Shown piece after piece: positions 46,181 through 58,900 of a DNA stretch of 64,000 bases. The stretch is from Arabidopsis thaliana (taxonomy: Eukaryota; Streptophyta; Magnoliopsida; Brassicales; Brassicaceae), in assembly GCF_000001735.4 (NCBI RefSeq), contig NC_003076.8, positions 26,105,835-26,169,834 of the forward strand, read 5' to 3'. Each line of letters starts with the position of its first letter. Position 1 is the stretch's first letter. Both the position numbers and the translations under genes were made by a program. Under the pieces are notes generated by a model, which saw only the letters and a program-made list of their open reading frames with translations, was not told the DNA's origin and did not search any database.

Positions 46181-49100
46181 ATGTTCAGGGAAGCTGGCTT
46201 AAGAAACATAGGAGAGGTACGAACAAAAACTTTATCTGCATTTTTCGATGTTGTTTGATTTTGCTGTAACTAATGCTTGTTTTGTAGGATGTTGATTCGA
46301 GGTGGACGATTGGTAATCGGAAATTGGATGCTAAGTCTGTTCCCAATGCCAATTCTGGTCATGGTTTTGGATTCAGGAGTGCTCCTCCATTGTCTTCATC
46401 AATTAAACCCGTGAGAGGTAATAACAATGGTGGTTCAAGTTCAGACATGGACATTGCTTCTGATTCAGATGAAGAGATATTCGAGAGGCAACACTCTCCT
46501 CAAGATTATAGAATTCATCTTGGTTTGCCTCACGTCGCAGCTCAAAATGGACTTGGACGTAATGGTGCTAAGGTCTTTGGTGCTGCTGATGATTTATCTG
46601 ACTCAGCTACTAGCACTGAAGTTTCATATGTACTTACTTTTTACCCCCTTGTCTCTCGTTTTCCTTTACCGTTTCTAAATATGTTCTGATTTGATTATCA
46701 TGTTTACAGGAAGCAGAAGCTTGTGGTGTGCGGAACAATATATCTTCACATAATGAATTTGAAAGACGAAATGTTGAGGCTGGAACTTCAGGAAGGACTC
46801 TGAACGGGACAAGCACTTCAACAAGTTCATTGCCTCGTTTCCCCACCTTTCATGCGAGGTTTGAGTTACATTGCTGACTTAGATTTTGCTTTCTTGTTTT
46901 TTTAATCCTCTGTGATTATTCATTCCATCATTTTTTGTGTGGTTTGAATGCAGTGAGCAAGGTCCATGGTCTGCGATGATTGCCTATGAAGCCTGTGTAC
47001 GGTTATGTCTTCATTCATGGTCAACGGATAGTGTCAGCGAGGCTTCTTACTTCCTCAACAATGAATGCACCATAATGCGGAATGCATTTAGTTTGCAGAG
47101 GTTTTTCCTTCATTCTGAAGAAGAGTTACTGGGAAAGGGACCTTCTGAGTTGGTTACTGAGACGTCTGTTCCAAAATCGAAGAAGACTATTGGAAAAATT
47201 AAACTCCAAGGTATACACATTTGTATCTTTTTTCCCTTCCACTGTATTTTACCACTTGTAGAAATCGCAGTAGTGCTTACAAGAGTAAGATTTTGTACAG
47301 TTCGTAGAATTAAAATGGGATTAGATCCACCACCTGGCTGTAACATTGCAACACTGACGGTCTCCAAGGAAAAGCTCGAAGTTGTTCGTCACCATATTGT
47401 GGAACTGAATTCGACTTTATCTTCTGGATGGAAAGCAGCGAGGAAAGTTCATGTCACTCCCCAAGTTCCTCTAAATGGTTCACTTTCGCGTCAAAGTTTG
47501 GCTTACATGCAGGCTGCTGCTCGCTACCTTAAGCAGGTCTCAAAAGCCGTTAAAAAGGAAATTGTTACATCTCACACTGGACCACAAACTTATGAAGCAG
47601 TACAAGGTATTTCATTGTACTTTGGACATAACTCTTTGTCTTATTTTCGTCATCAGTATTTGATTCTTTCTGTTTTCAGAAACATATTCATGTTCATTGA
47701 GGTTAAAGAGCTCTCCTGAAGATGATCAAATTAAGACGCAACCTGGATCTGGCGAAACGTTTATTTTGTATGTACCCTTGTTTATTGACATGATCTTTAA
47801 TGATCATTCTTTCTATTCCTTTCTTTGTGGATCTTAGTATTCTTTTCTCTTGTAGCTTACCAGATAGTCTTGGTGATGATTTGATTATTGAAGTTCGAGA
47901 TTCGAAGGCGCAACTTCTTGGCCGTGTCGTAGCTCAGCTAGCAGCTATGGCTGATGATCCGGTAAGATTCTCTCTCTCTCACTCGCATTATGTTTTCAGA
48001 TTACTGATTCCATTAGACGCTGAAGCTGAAGATCTTATGTTTTTTCTTTTCTTTCTAAATCAGAGTGAAAAACTGCGATGGTTACCAATATATCATGAAC
48101 CAGAGCATGAACTAATTGGGAGAATCCAACTTACGTTTAGTTACTCAAGTAGTTTAGATGAAAAAACTAAGTGTGGGTTGGTGGCAGAAACTTCAGCGTA
48201 TGATCTTGTCCTAGAGGTGGCTATGAAAGCAGAACGATTTCAGCGTAGAAATTTATTATTTAAGGGCCCGTGGCATTGGATGATAACTCGATTTGCATCC
48301 TATTACGGGGTTTCAGATGCATACACTAGATTAAGGTAATCATTGAGTGACTAAGAATGGTTTTAGTGTCTTAAATTTCTGTCGCAGTAACTAAACGATG
48401 TTTTGTGAGAACTTGCAGATATCTTTCTTATGTCATGGATGTCGCATCGCCTACCAAGGACTGTCTTGATCTGATACATGATTTTCTATTCCCTATTATA
48501 ATGACAAGCAACCACAGGGCTGTATTGAGTCATCAAGAGGTGGGTTAGCTTTGATCATCAAATTGTTATATTTTCAGTATTCAAGTAGCTTACTTCAACT
48601 TTTGGTCCTTTGGTCAGAATCGGTTACTTGGGGAAATTGACGAACAAATTCAGCAGATTCTCGCTTCAGCATTTGAGAATTATAAATCACTTGCTGAACT
48701 GTCTTTCTCCGGGATGAAAGATGTTTTTGAGTCTGCTACGGGGACTCCAGCACCTGCTATAGAATCAGCTGTCAAGCTTTATGGTCTTCTCAACGATGTA
48801 TTAACCCCCGAGGCACAGTTGAAACTCTGCAGATACTTTCAGGTATTAATCAAACTTGTATCTGTTTCTTATCCATCTTTTCTGAAGTTGTATATGTGAT
48901 TCATCACCTACGGAAACCACTTCAGGCTGCTTCAAAGAAGAGGTCAAGAAGACATTTATTGGACACAAACGATTTACTTAACAACCGTAGTGAAGGTGTA
49001 CCAGTTGATCCCATGGTGCTTGCAGCTTCGTATCAAAAGATGAAGTCTCTAATCTTAAGCCTTAAAAATGAAATATCCACTGACATAGCGATTCATGACT

Positions 49101-51062
49101 GCAATGTGCTCCCAAGGTTTGTTTAAGACTCAAGTAAAAAATATGCAGCACATATGTTAACTATCAAACAGCTTTATCTTTTATCTTTTTTAATGATTTT
49201 CTCGCCGTCAACTATCAATCAGCTTTATAGACCTTCCAAATCATTCAGCGGCAATATATAGTGTTGATGTCTGCAATAGGCTCCGGGAATTTCTTCTCGT
49301 TTGGCCTCCTCCTGGACCATCACCTGCGGTTGTTGATTTAGTTATTACAACTGCTGACTTTCAGAGAGATCTCTCTAGCTGGCACATAAAGTAAGTTCAC
49401 TGGTAATTACTTTTAAACTTCCGTTTTTTTTATACATTCCTGTTACCAATAGGCACCTATATATTGTCTTGTCATGTTGCAGTCCTATTAAAGGTGGCGT
49501 TAATGCCAAGGAGCTTTTCTATTCATATATCACAACCTGGATTGAAGAGAAAAGGCGAGTTTTATATGAACTCTGCAAGCTAGAGACGGTACTAATCCTG
49601 CAACTGAGTTCTTCCAAGTTTAGTTATATACTGCAGAACGTAGAACAATTTAAATCCCTTCTTCCATACAATTGAATTACATTCTATCTGTTTCGCTTTT
49701 CAGTCAAAAGCATGCGTCGAGATTCCGGGATTGACTTCTCCTTTTGTCGATGAGATGTATGAGAGACTCAATGGGACACTTGATGAATACGATATCATCA
49801 TTAGGCGGTGGCCAGAATACGCAATATCCTTGGAGAAAGTAAGTGAAACAGCAAAGACTTCGTTCAAGTCCAATCATATGTTATGTTGTTGTTTTATGGA
49901 TCATAATCCAAGTTGTTCCATGGAAAAAGGTTGTAGCAGACTCAGAGAAGGCAATAGTTGAAGCCATGGAGAAACAATTTACTGAGATTTTATCTCCGTT
50001 GAAGGAAAGTAAAATATTTGGCCTGAAAATTGTCAAGAAATTCACCAAAGGCACACCTAATCCTTATTCTGTTCCAAAAGAGGTATGTCGCTTATTGTAT
50101 TTTTGCAAATTTAACTTTTGGATGTAAGAGGAGAAGACATTGACCCCATTTTGGTATAATTTCAGCTTGGAGTTCTTCTCAACTCAATGAAAAGAGTGCT
50201 TGACATTTTACGCCCGAGCATAGAGAACCGCTTCAAATCTTGGAATTCATATATCCCTGATGGAGAAAACAGAGTCTTGGGAGAGCGGTTAAGTGAGGTG
50301 ACAGTATTGTTAAGATCCAAATTCAGAAGTTATATGCAAGCGCTTGTGGAGAAACTTGCAGAAAATGTATGTACTCTCTAGTTGTCTTCCAAAAAATTTG
50401 ATTTTCTTCTGGTTTTTGTTCTCACAGCCACCTTTGTTGAAATCAATTTCTTGACTTTGTTATGTTAACAGACGAGGATACAAAGTCACATGAAGCTAAA
50501 GACCATCATCCACGACTTAAGGGAAACCACAGCGGAACCGGATGTTAGAAACAGAATGACGTCATTGAAGGATTTGCTAGACAAAACCATCGATCATCTA
50601 CACGGTGTTTTCTTACCAGATGTGTTTGTAGCAATCTGCAGAGGAATCTGGGACCGAATGGGACAGGTAAGAGACATCATTACATTTCATTATACCGGTT
50701 GGTTTTGTCTTCTGCTTTTACCTCTACTGTTCTGTTCTGTCTATTCCAGGATGTGCTTCGTCTTTTGGAAGACAGGAAAGATAATGTGACTTGGCATAAA
50801 GGCCCAAGAATCGCAGTTTCTGTAAGTATTTGTTTGAAACTCTTTTGGGAGCTGTAATAAAAAAATGTTGGTTGCCATTTTTTCTTATCTTATTCTTTGA
50901 TAACTTTAGGTTTTGGATGAAATCTTTGCGACACAAATGCAAAGCTTGCTTGGAAACGGTTTGAAGCCCGAGCACTTGGAGCCACCAAGATCGATGATGG
51001 AACTCAGGTCTATGCTATGCAAAGATTCTACGGATTACAGAGAAGGGGGATACAACTACTAG
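46181..51062 (+). CDS. large plant-conserved protein of unknown function (AT5G65440-like)
   Basis: Nineteen exons keep one frame for about 1091 residues: 46181-46216, 46288-46629, 46710-46858, 46954-47210, 47301-47606, 47680-47767, 47856-47961, 48064-48335, 48419-48539, 48618-48842, 48926-49116, 49223-49390, 49483-49588, 49704-49838, 49930-50082, 50166-50366, 50472-50666, 50750-50821 and 50910-51062. The N-terminal 200 residues are Ser/Asn-rich and look unstructured. The rest is mostly helical, without transmembrane segments or a domain that I recognise. Conserved-looking stretches are FKGPWHWMITRFASYYGVSD, GGVNAKELFYSYITTWIEEK and VFVAICRGIWDRMGQDVLRL. The last resembles the C-terminal helical part of tethering or MUN-type proteins, but this is only an impression. 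The exon 15 acceptor is the least certain boundary. Confidence 0.85.
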
Positions 51063-51354
51063 TACCAGAGATTGTGAGCCGGTGAAGAATCTGGTTCTTG
51101 TTTGGTTCATTGGTATGGTATGGCCATTGCCAAGTTTCTATTCTTTGAACCAAGCAAATGTAGTTAAAAGAAGGCGCGGGGGTAAACAGAGAGTTTAACT
51201 GTACTTGTATGTTATAAAAAAAGGTTGAAAAAAATAGAAGAAAAGAGACTCTCGCATTTTTCTCAAGTTGTTGTTTGCAACGAACCGAGTTTAGTCGTTC
51301 TCTCGTTAACTTTAGTTGGGCCCCGGCCCACTAAGGTATGAGTATAAAAATATT

Positions 51355-51436
51355 CGTCGCCTGAGAGATTCGAACTCTCGCGGGAAAATCCCACTCACTT
51401 AGCAGGCGAGCGCCTTAACCACTCGGCCAAAGCGAC
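51355..51436 (-). tRNA. tRNA-Ser (GCT)
   Basis: 82 nt on the minus strand. The acceptor strands GTCGCTT and AGGCGAC pair, followed by a G discriminator. The D arm is GCCGAGTGGTTAAGGC. The anticodon arm CTCGC-CTGCTAA-GTGAG has anticodon GCT. A long variable arm (TGGGATTTTCCC) is typical of serine tRNA, and the T arm is GAGAG-TTCGAAT-CTCTC. No intron. A TTTTT terminator follows within 15 bases on the minus strand. Confidence 0.97.
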
Positions 51437-51444
51437 TACTTGCT

Positions 51445-51971
51445 GATTTGCTTGGTAATTATACAACTAAACTAAAATATATGAATAATTTTACATGAAA
51501 ATAAAGTTTGCTCCATGGTGAATAGTTAGTCTTGTCTGTCTTAAAAACTAAAGAGATTTGTTGTAATGCTATTGGGCTAATTGGGCTTTAAGATTTTGTA
51601 ATTGGGCTCAGTTCATCATATATGAAAATAGTAGACGACAAAAAAAAGAAAGGTAAACGACAAAAAACAAGTGCACGTTGATTCCCTCCTTTCTTCTCTA
51701 TTCACTTTCTCTCTCTAACAACACACCATTCTTTCTGATTTCTTCTTCTTCTTCTTTTCTCTCTCTCTAGCTTTAATCTCTCCAGATGCCCAAATCCTTT
51801 ACCCGCCGTCGCTTCTCTAATCGCCACCATCTTCTCCGCCGTCTTACCTTCCACATTTACTCTTACTCTCACCATCACCGTCTTCGTCCTCCTCTGCATC
51901 ACCAATGTTAATCACCTTTCCACGATTCGTCTCTTCCAGATTGATTCTGGCTTCTCACGTTTGAGATTATA
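51445..51971. other. promoter and 5' leader of UBP17
   Basis: GGGCT-type motifs lie near 51571-51608 and a CT-rich leader spans 51680-51780. Frames across 51700-51970 are open on the minus strand only because the leader is pyrimidine-rich. Confidence 0.5.
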
Positions 51972-54900
51972 ATGCCGGTTTCTCTTGAAAGTGAAACCTT
52001 AGGGTTTCGTTGTCTATTGATTGGGTGTATGATGTTGGTTTTTCTTCTGATTCGCCGGCAATGGAGATCTGCTTCTGTGAGAAGAGAAGAGGTGATTCGT
52101 CTCATTGCTTTAGCCACCGAGGAATCTTATTTGGCGGAGGAAGTTCGTCCCGCCACTGTTGATTACGGCGGAGACTCGGTTTCTGATGTTTACCGTTGTG
52201 CCGTTTGTCTATACCCTACCACTACTCGTTGCTCTCAGTGCAAATCTGTTCGTTACTGGTTCGTTCGTTTCCTCTCAATTCAAATCCGAGGATGACTAGT
52301 TTAAGAATCTGATCACGAGGAAAAGTTTAGATTTTTAATTGGTTCTGTTTCTTAAAAAGATCATTTATTGTTACCTTTTTTTGGTAGTTCAAGCAAGTGT
52401 CAAATTCTTCACTGGCGACGAGGTCATAAGGAAGAATGTCGATCGCCTGATTATGATGAAGAAAAGGAGGAGTATGTTCAATCTGATTATGGTAACACTT
52501 GAGATTTTAGCTTTTGATTTATAAAGGTTTCACATTTGGTGGTTTGTGATTTTGATGACTGAAAGCTCTCTGCAGATGCTAAAGAGTCTAATGTGGATTT
52601 TCCATCTCGTGGGACTGCGTATGAATCATCATCTAATGTGTCTGTTGATGTTGCCTGTGATATGTCTACAAGTAGGCCTAGTATTCATAAAGTGCAACCT
52701 AGATCTGAAGCTGTGGATTTCACTACTTCTTTAAACATAAAGGATAATCTCTATGAGACCAGGCCACTAAGTAGGAAGAAATCACGTAATCGTACAGACA
52801 AGGTTGAGTCAGCCAGTAATTATTCCAAAGGAAAGACTGATGCAAAGCTGCGGAAACTTGGCAATCAAAATTCACGTAGGTCAGGTGATTCGGCTAATAT
52901 GTCAATTTCAGATCAATTTTTGTCAGTTGGGTTTGAAGAAGAAATGAATGCACTTAAACATGAAAGAATTACATCTGAACCATCTAGTGCTTCTGCTGCA
53001 ATGTCTTCGTCTTCAACTCTTCTCCTACCTTCAAAAGCTAACAGTAAGCCAAAAGTGTCACAAGCTTCAAGTAGTGGATTGAAAACATCGGTGCAGAAAG
53101 TTGTTCAGCATTTTAGACCTCCACAGTCGTCCAAAAAGTCTCAACCTTCCAGTTCTATTGATGAGGTTATTACGATATATGATTGGTTTGTACCTTGATT
53201 ATATCTACTGCCATGATCCCATAGTGACGTTGCTGTATTTTTTGTGCAGATGAGCTTCTCGTATGAGTTGTTTGTGAAACTTTATTGTGATAGAGTAGAA
53301 TTACAGCCATTTGGCCTTGTGAACTTAGGGAACAGGTACGTATCTATCTTTAACACGTTTCTTGCTTTTGGCATGAATTGATGATCTAATGTGCTAATAT
53401 ATTTGTGTTTGTCACTTATATTATTACTTTTGTAGTTGTTATGCAAATGCTGTCCTTCAGTGCTTGGCATTCACTCGGCCACTGATATCATACCTTATTA
53501 GGGGATTACACTCTAAAACATGTAAGCTGCACACCAAAACAATTTTCACTGCTCTTATTTTAAGTTTGTAACTATGTGGAATCTTATCTTGATAATTGGA
53601 TTTTCAGGTAGAAAGAAGAGTTGGTGTTTTGTTTGTGAGTTTGAACACTTAATTTTAAAGGCAAGGGGAGGAGAATCTCCTCTTTCACCTATCAAGATCT
53701 TATCAAAATTACAAAAGATTGGGAAGCATCTTGGCCCTGGAAAAGAAGAAGACGCGCACGAGTTTTTAAGGTGAATCATATGGGTTTTGCTTTTAGTAGC
53801 TTCTATCGGTTTTTCAAAGTTAAATATTTTTGCAAAGGTGATTTACATTGTTCTTTCATAAGAATGCCAGGTGTGCTGTTGATACAATGCAATCTGTTTT
53901 TCTCAAAGAGGCTCCTGCAGCTGGTCCGTTTGCTGAAGAAACTACTTTAGTAGGCCTTACGTTTGGTGGATATCTTCACTCCAAGGTTATAATATTATTA
54001 GGAACTGTGTATTGGCTTTAGTACCATTTGGAGCTTTTTTTGTTGTAATCCCAATTATTGACATTTTAATGTTGAATACTACACAGATTAAATGCATGGC
54101 ATGCCTCCACAAATCTGAGCGACCGGAGCTGATGATGGATCTAACTGTTGAGATTGATGGGGATATAGGAAGCCTCGAAGAAGCACTTGCTCAATTCACA
54201 GCATACGAAGTCCTAGATGGAGAGAACCGGTATTTCTGTGGCAGGTACTTGATTTTTTCTCTTGGAAACTTAATATATACGTTATAAAAAACTACTACTA
54301 ATTCCTTTGCCTTTGGCTTTCCTTTTTACAACTACAGATGTAAATCTTACCAGAAAGCCAAAAAGAAATTGATGATATTGGAAGGACCCAATATTCTTAC
54401 TGTCGTGCTGAAACGTTTTCAGGTGAGAGTCTTCATCCTCGTTAGTTTGAAGGTGTCTACTATTGTTGGGTTAACTCAGAAGAATGATTTATTTTTCCAT
54501 GCAGTCTGATAACTTTGGGAAGCTGAGCAAACCCATCCATTTTCCCGAGCTTCTCGATATTAGCCCGTATATGAGTGACCCAAATCATGGGGATCATCCG
54601 GTTTATAGTCTCTACGCAGTGGTGGTCCATTTGGATGCTATGAGCACTTTATTTTCAGGTCATTATGTTTGCTACATAAAAACCCTTGATGGAGATTGGT
54701 TCAAAATTGATGACAGCAATGTAGGTCTCAATATATCATTTATACTATTTAGATACCAATTATGCTATTGTCTATTTCTCGAATCTTGATTTTGATTCTG
54801 AATTCGCAGGTTTTCCCGGTTCAGTTAGAGACTGTGTTACTAGAAGGAGCATACATGCTTCTTTATGCAAGGTGAATGAATACAAAGAGTGGACACATAT

Positions 54901-55262
54901 CATAAAACCCAACTCTTGTTCATTTTACTAATATAGCTGAGGAAATCCTCTTCTTTGACAGGGATTCTCCGAGACCGGTGAGCAAGAACGGTGGTCGGAA
55001 ATCAAAGCAAAGAAGAAATTTGGCCGCAATTCCGTCAAGAAAGGGCAACAAGAAACAGAGAGACGGTGATAATAACAGTTTGTTGCCGCGTGTGGACTGG
55101 TCGAGTGGAAGCCTGTCGTCAATGTTTAGCTCATCGGACACAACAAGCTCATGTAGCACAAAAGACTCATCAGGTATTGAGAATTTATCAGATTACCTGT
55201 TTGGTGGAGTTGAACCGGTTTGGAAATGGGATCGTCATAATAAATCTCAAACGTTTGATTGA
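51972..55262 (+). CDS. UBP17: ubiquitin-specific protease with MYND zinc finger (UBP17)
   Basis: Twelve exons in one frame: 51972-52258, 52388-52491, 52576-53165, 53250-53335, 53436-53521, 53608-53770, 53871-53985, 54087-54244, 54338-54422, 54505-54720, 54810-54871 and 54962-55262, giving 750 residues. An in-frame ATG at 52029 would give 731. A hydrophobic N-terminal segment (CLLIGCMMLVFLLI) suggests membrane anchoring. The MYND finger is at about 76-112 (CAVCLYPTTTRCSQCKSVRY, then CSSKCQILHWRRGHKEEC). The USP domain starts near 334: Cys box GLVNLGNSCYANAVLQCL with catalytic Cys about 357, and His box SGHYVCYIKT (His about 611) with WFKIDDSN. It removes ubiquitin from proteins. The UBP15-19 subfamily has this layout, and its best-known member UBP15 controls organ size. 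Confidence 0.93.
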
Positions 55263-55455
55263 GATTTAATTTTTGAGTTTGATGACCAATTTTTGACTGT
55301 GAACCAATAAAGCAAAAAAAAATAGAAAATGTTAACATTTTTTGGGTGGACTTGAACCGGTTTGGAACGTCATGATTCATATCCTCTATAACGTTTTACT
55401 GAGGTCATGTTTTTTGAGTTTGATGACCAGTTTTTGACTGAACCAATTAGCAAAA
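55200..55455 (+). repeat. tandem duplication of the UBP17 3' end
   Basis: Copy 1 (about 55200-55315) covers the last codons and early 3' UTR: TGAACCGGTTTGGAA, then TTTTTGAGTTTGATGACCA and TTTTTGACTG. Copy 2 (about 55343-55455) repeats these in the same order with small differences, so it carries a non-functional piece of the C-terminal coding end. Confidence 0.75.
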
Positions 55456-55571
55456 ATAGGAGAAGGTACAGTTTTTTAGACCTTTTTTGAATCCAGTAAA
55501 TTCGAAATTTAATAAATGGATTTCTCTTATTTTGAATTTAACTTTTAAAATTTGGAAAGCATAAAAAATTA

Positions 55572-55789
55572 CTCCCTCCATTTCACAATATAAGTTGTTT
55601 TGGACTAACTTTTTTGTTTCACAATATAAATTGTTTTCAAGTTTCTATGCAAATTATATATTATTTTAATATTTTATGATTATTTCTATTATGCAGTCTC
55701 TTTTATAATTGGTTGAAGTTTTTAAAAGTAAATATTCTTAATTTGTGTGCTTTTAGCTAAAACAACTTATATTGTGAAAACGGAGGGAG
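55572..55789. mobile_element. Stowaway-like MITE (Tc1/mariner type), non-autonomous
   Basis: A 218-bp AT-rich element with terminal inverted repeats beginning CTCCCTCC at the left and ending GGAGGGAG at the right. The homology extends inward for about 30 bp (CACAATATAAGTTGTTTT against AAACAACTTATATTGTG). It is bounded by the dinucleotide TA on each side (55570-55571 and 55790-55791), the target-site duplication of mariner-type elements. No coding capacity. The TIRs still match closely, so the insertion looks fairly recent. Confidence 0.88.
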
Positions 55790-55996
55790 TATGTAAACTG
55801 GAATCCAAGAGAATTCCATGGAAGTGAGAGCTTTTCTTTGCTGAAACTGTTCTTACACCAAATACCACCATTATTGGCGGAAAAACACAGAAGTACACAC
55901 AAATACAGAGAAATCCAAATCCAAATATATAAATGGCCTCGCAGTAAAAAAAAAAAAGGATACTTACAGAAAATGAAACTTTTTCTTCTTATTGTT

Positions 55997-58900
55997 TCAT
56001 GTCGATTTTGTATCTTTTAAGACTCCTCCTTTCTCAAGCTCTCCAACGAGGTCCCTAAGAGAGGGAACCTTCATGGCTAGAGTTCTGTAGAGTCTAGAGT
56101 ATCGAGCCCGTGTGCCATCAGCTGTTCTAGCTAAGGCCAGTGAACTTAGAGCTTCGGGCAACTGACCAAACACTTGTTTCATTTCCTCTAAGCTCATGTT
56201 TTCTAAAACCGAAGGTCTTGGCACAACTCTCACTATTTCGCCTCCTTTAGGTTCTTGAATACGGGCATCCGCTTTGATCACGAGCTCTGAGTTGGAGTTA
56301 GCTCCGCATTTTATGATGAATGGAGCTGAAGAGCCTCCTGTGTTGAATTGCAAAACATTCCATTGAGACACATCGGTTTCAGTCGAAGATATTGAATCTA
56401 TTGAAGGTCTCTTTTCGTCTTGAAGATTGTCCTCTTGTTCTGGAATTGTCTGCAGTCCAATAAAAAAACCAGCACGTAACAAGGTATCATCAAACTTCTC
56501 AACATTTTTGGATCGATCTTTTGCTGGACTTTTATTCATCACTTACCTCGACCAACTGGTGAGCCGTATCAATTTCTCTCTGTGCACATGGATGATCAAC
56601 ATCAAGCAGAGAAGGCATTCGTTCGTTAAGTTCATCAAGAGACTCAAGCAATGCCTTTTTCTTGCTTTTACTCAAAACGTGGACAGAGGCTTGTCTTGTT
56701 ATTTCCTTCAAAAAGCAAACCATTTTTATTTTTTCTCGTGGTTTATCATAACTAAGATCAAGAAAGACTCGTAATGGTTTCATATGATAAGAGTAATAAA
56801 TACCTTGACTTGCTTCAGTATGGCATCCAGAGAAATGAGGGAGGCTAATCTCGAGTCTTCGGCTGCTGTAGATGGATTTTGAACAGGGGAACTGCCTTCT
56901 TCCAAGGTAAACAAAGCTGCATCACTTCTCATTTGTTGCAAAATCTGATATAGTAGAAAATGGAATTTAGGTTCGAGAAAAACTCTGAAGAGATAACAAG
57001 AGTGGGATTAACGATATGACATCATACGGTTCTTTTTCAGGGTTTACCTTTCTTCTTTTGTGGTCAACAGACTCGAGAGCTGATCGAAGCTTCGCGACTT
57101 GACCAGCATCTTCTGCCTCTTCCGAAGCCAAAGTACCGGCAATATCCTAAGCAAGCATTCCCATATCAGATCTCACATGGCAAACAAGTTCTTCAGCGAC
57201 TAAGACCTAGATCTCAACATAATCCCTTAACAGATTTCTTATGTAAAATCAGTTGCTGCTGAAATCATTCTGAAATTTCCACCAAAAAAAAAAAAAAAAA
57301 CACACACACACATCAAGTTCACCTTGGACATGGTATATTTACCTTTAGATGCTGCATCTGAGAAGTGTAGACTCGTTTTGCATACTCAGACAAAAGCTGT
57401 CCTAAAGCGTCTGTGTGAGGTGGCACCGCAGCTCCTACTCCAGCCATCCAGCCATCCATAATTGCTGTGGAAAGAAGCTCTAATTGGCCAGTGGTTACTC
57501 CTGAAACATCATCTGCTGTAACAGAGAGAAACTCAAAACTTTCTGCAAGCCATGACCTAATCTGTCTTTGCAGTTCACCAGCCGGAGTGTGAACAAATAA
57601 AGCAGCTAAGGGTTTGTTTCCAATGGCAAAACTTTTGGCTTCATCTTGTATCTCCCTCAGCTTTCCTCCAGTCACTTGCTGCCTCCCAGTATCCTAAGAA
57701 AAATTCAGAAACAAGAGAAGCACGTTTGTTTGTATCTTGGATTCTCAGTTATTAGGTTAAAGAAAAGCATCTCTGGGAGTCATAGCTATATTACCTGGTC
57801 ATGTCCACGGATTCTTGAAACTACAGATACCAACTTACTTTTCTTTTCTGGCTTTAAATTAACTTTAAAGCCATAAATCTGCTCATCATAATATCGAACT
57901 GGTGATCTACCTGGGCTGCTACTCCCGCTGGAGCTTCTAGTTCGACCAGTATATGGCTTCTCCAAAAAGCGTTCAACAGGAGAAACCTAAAAGAAGTGGG
58001 TGACGTGAGATTGATCTTGCCGGGAGAAGAAACTTGTGACACATACCAGCAGGAAAAGCTAAAAGGAAAATTAGCTAACTAAATCTGGTTATGCTCACCT
58101 TGATCGACTGAAGCTCAGGTGATCGTGCAAGTAAGGACCTTATGTACAATATCCTGACTCGAGAAACAAGCATTGTATCCATTACTCTCCTTGGTTCCAT
58201 TTTCCGGATAAATGAAAAGACAGAATCTCTGATCTCAGCAAGGATTTCATGCTCTCTGGAAGCACCAGCCTTTATGACAGCTGCTAAGACCTGCAAGTCA
58301 ACAATAACATTTGTTAACATATAAACATATAAATATTTGAACACCTATCCCAATCAGCGATAAATGTATTTTTATCTTCAAATACTGGTAGAATCAATTC
58401 AGTTATTTACATCCCTGAAAAATCTAAATGGGTACTCAATATCAAACTATTAACCCGATGGCAGTACCAGCATCAGAAGCTTGTTTGCGCCATCAGCTAT
58501 GGCTGCAAGACCTTCATATTGTTCGGGATCAAAATCATTCAATGCAGCTGTTAAGTATTCTCCAGCTGGAGTGGTTTTTACTAATTCAGAGCTGGATTTT
58601 ACTAATGTAATCGTGCCCTCATTTTTATCCACTGAAGACGGTAAAGTGCCCGCGCTATTTTTCCTGTAGAAAATACAGATCAGGTGGTAAGGGAAGTAAA
58701 CAAAATAGAGAAGACAGAAATTTGGATTAAATGGTTCCAAGTGATCAAATAACTACCTGTCAACATCTGCAGGCTGCACTGTTGGTGAAGCTTTTGATGA
58801 GGGGCTAGATACCTATATACAACAATGGATGAGAAAGCCTAAGCAATTAGCTAGCTGGAGCAGGAAAATCTCCATGTGTATGGCAATTAGTAACATTTGA

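Noticed and set aside
51700-52117. Minus-strand frames rich in Arg/Lys/Glu
   Set aside because: They are shadows of the pyrimidine-rich UBP17 leader and first exon.
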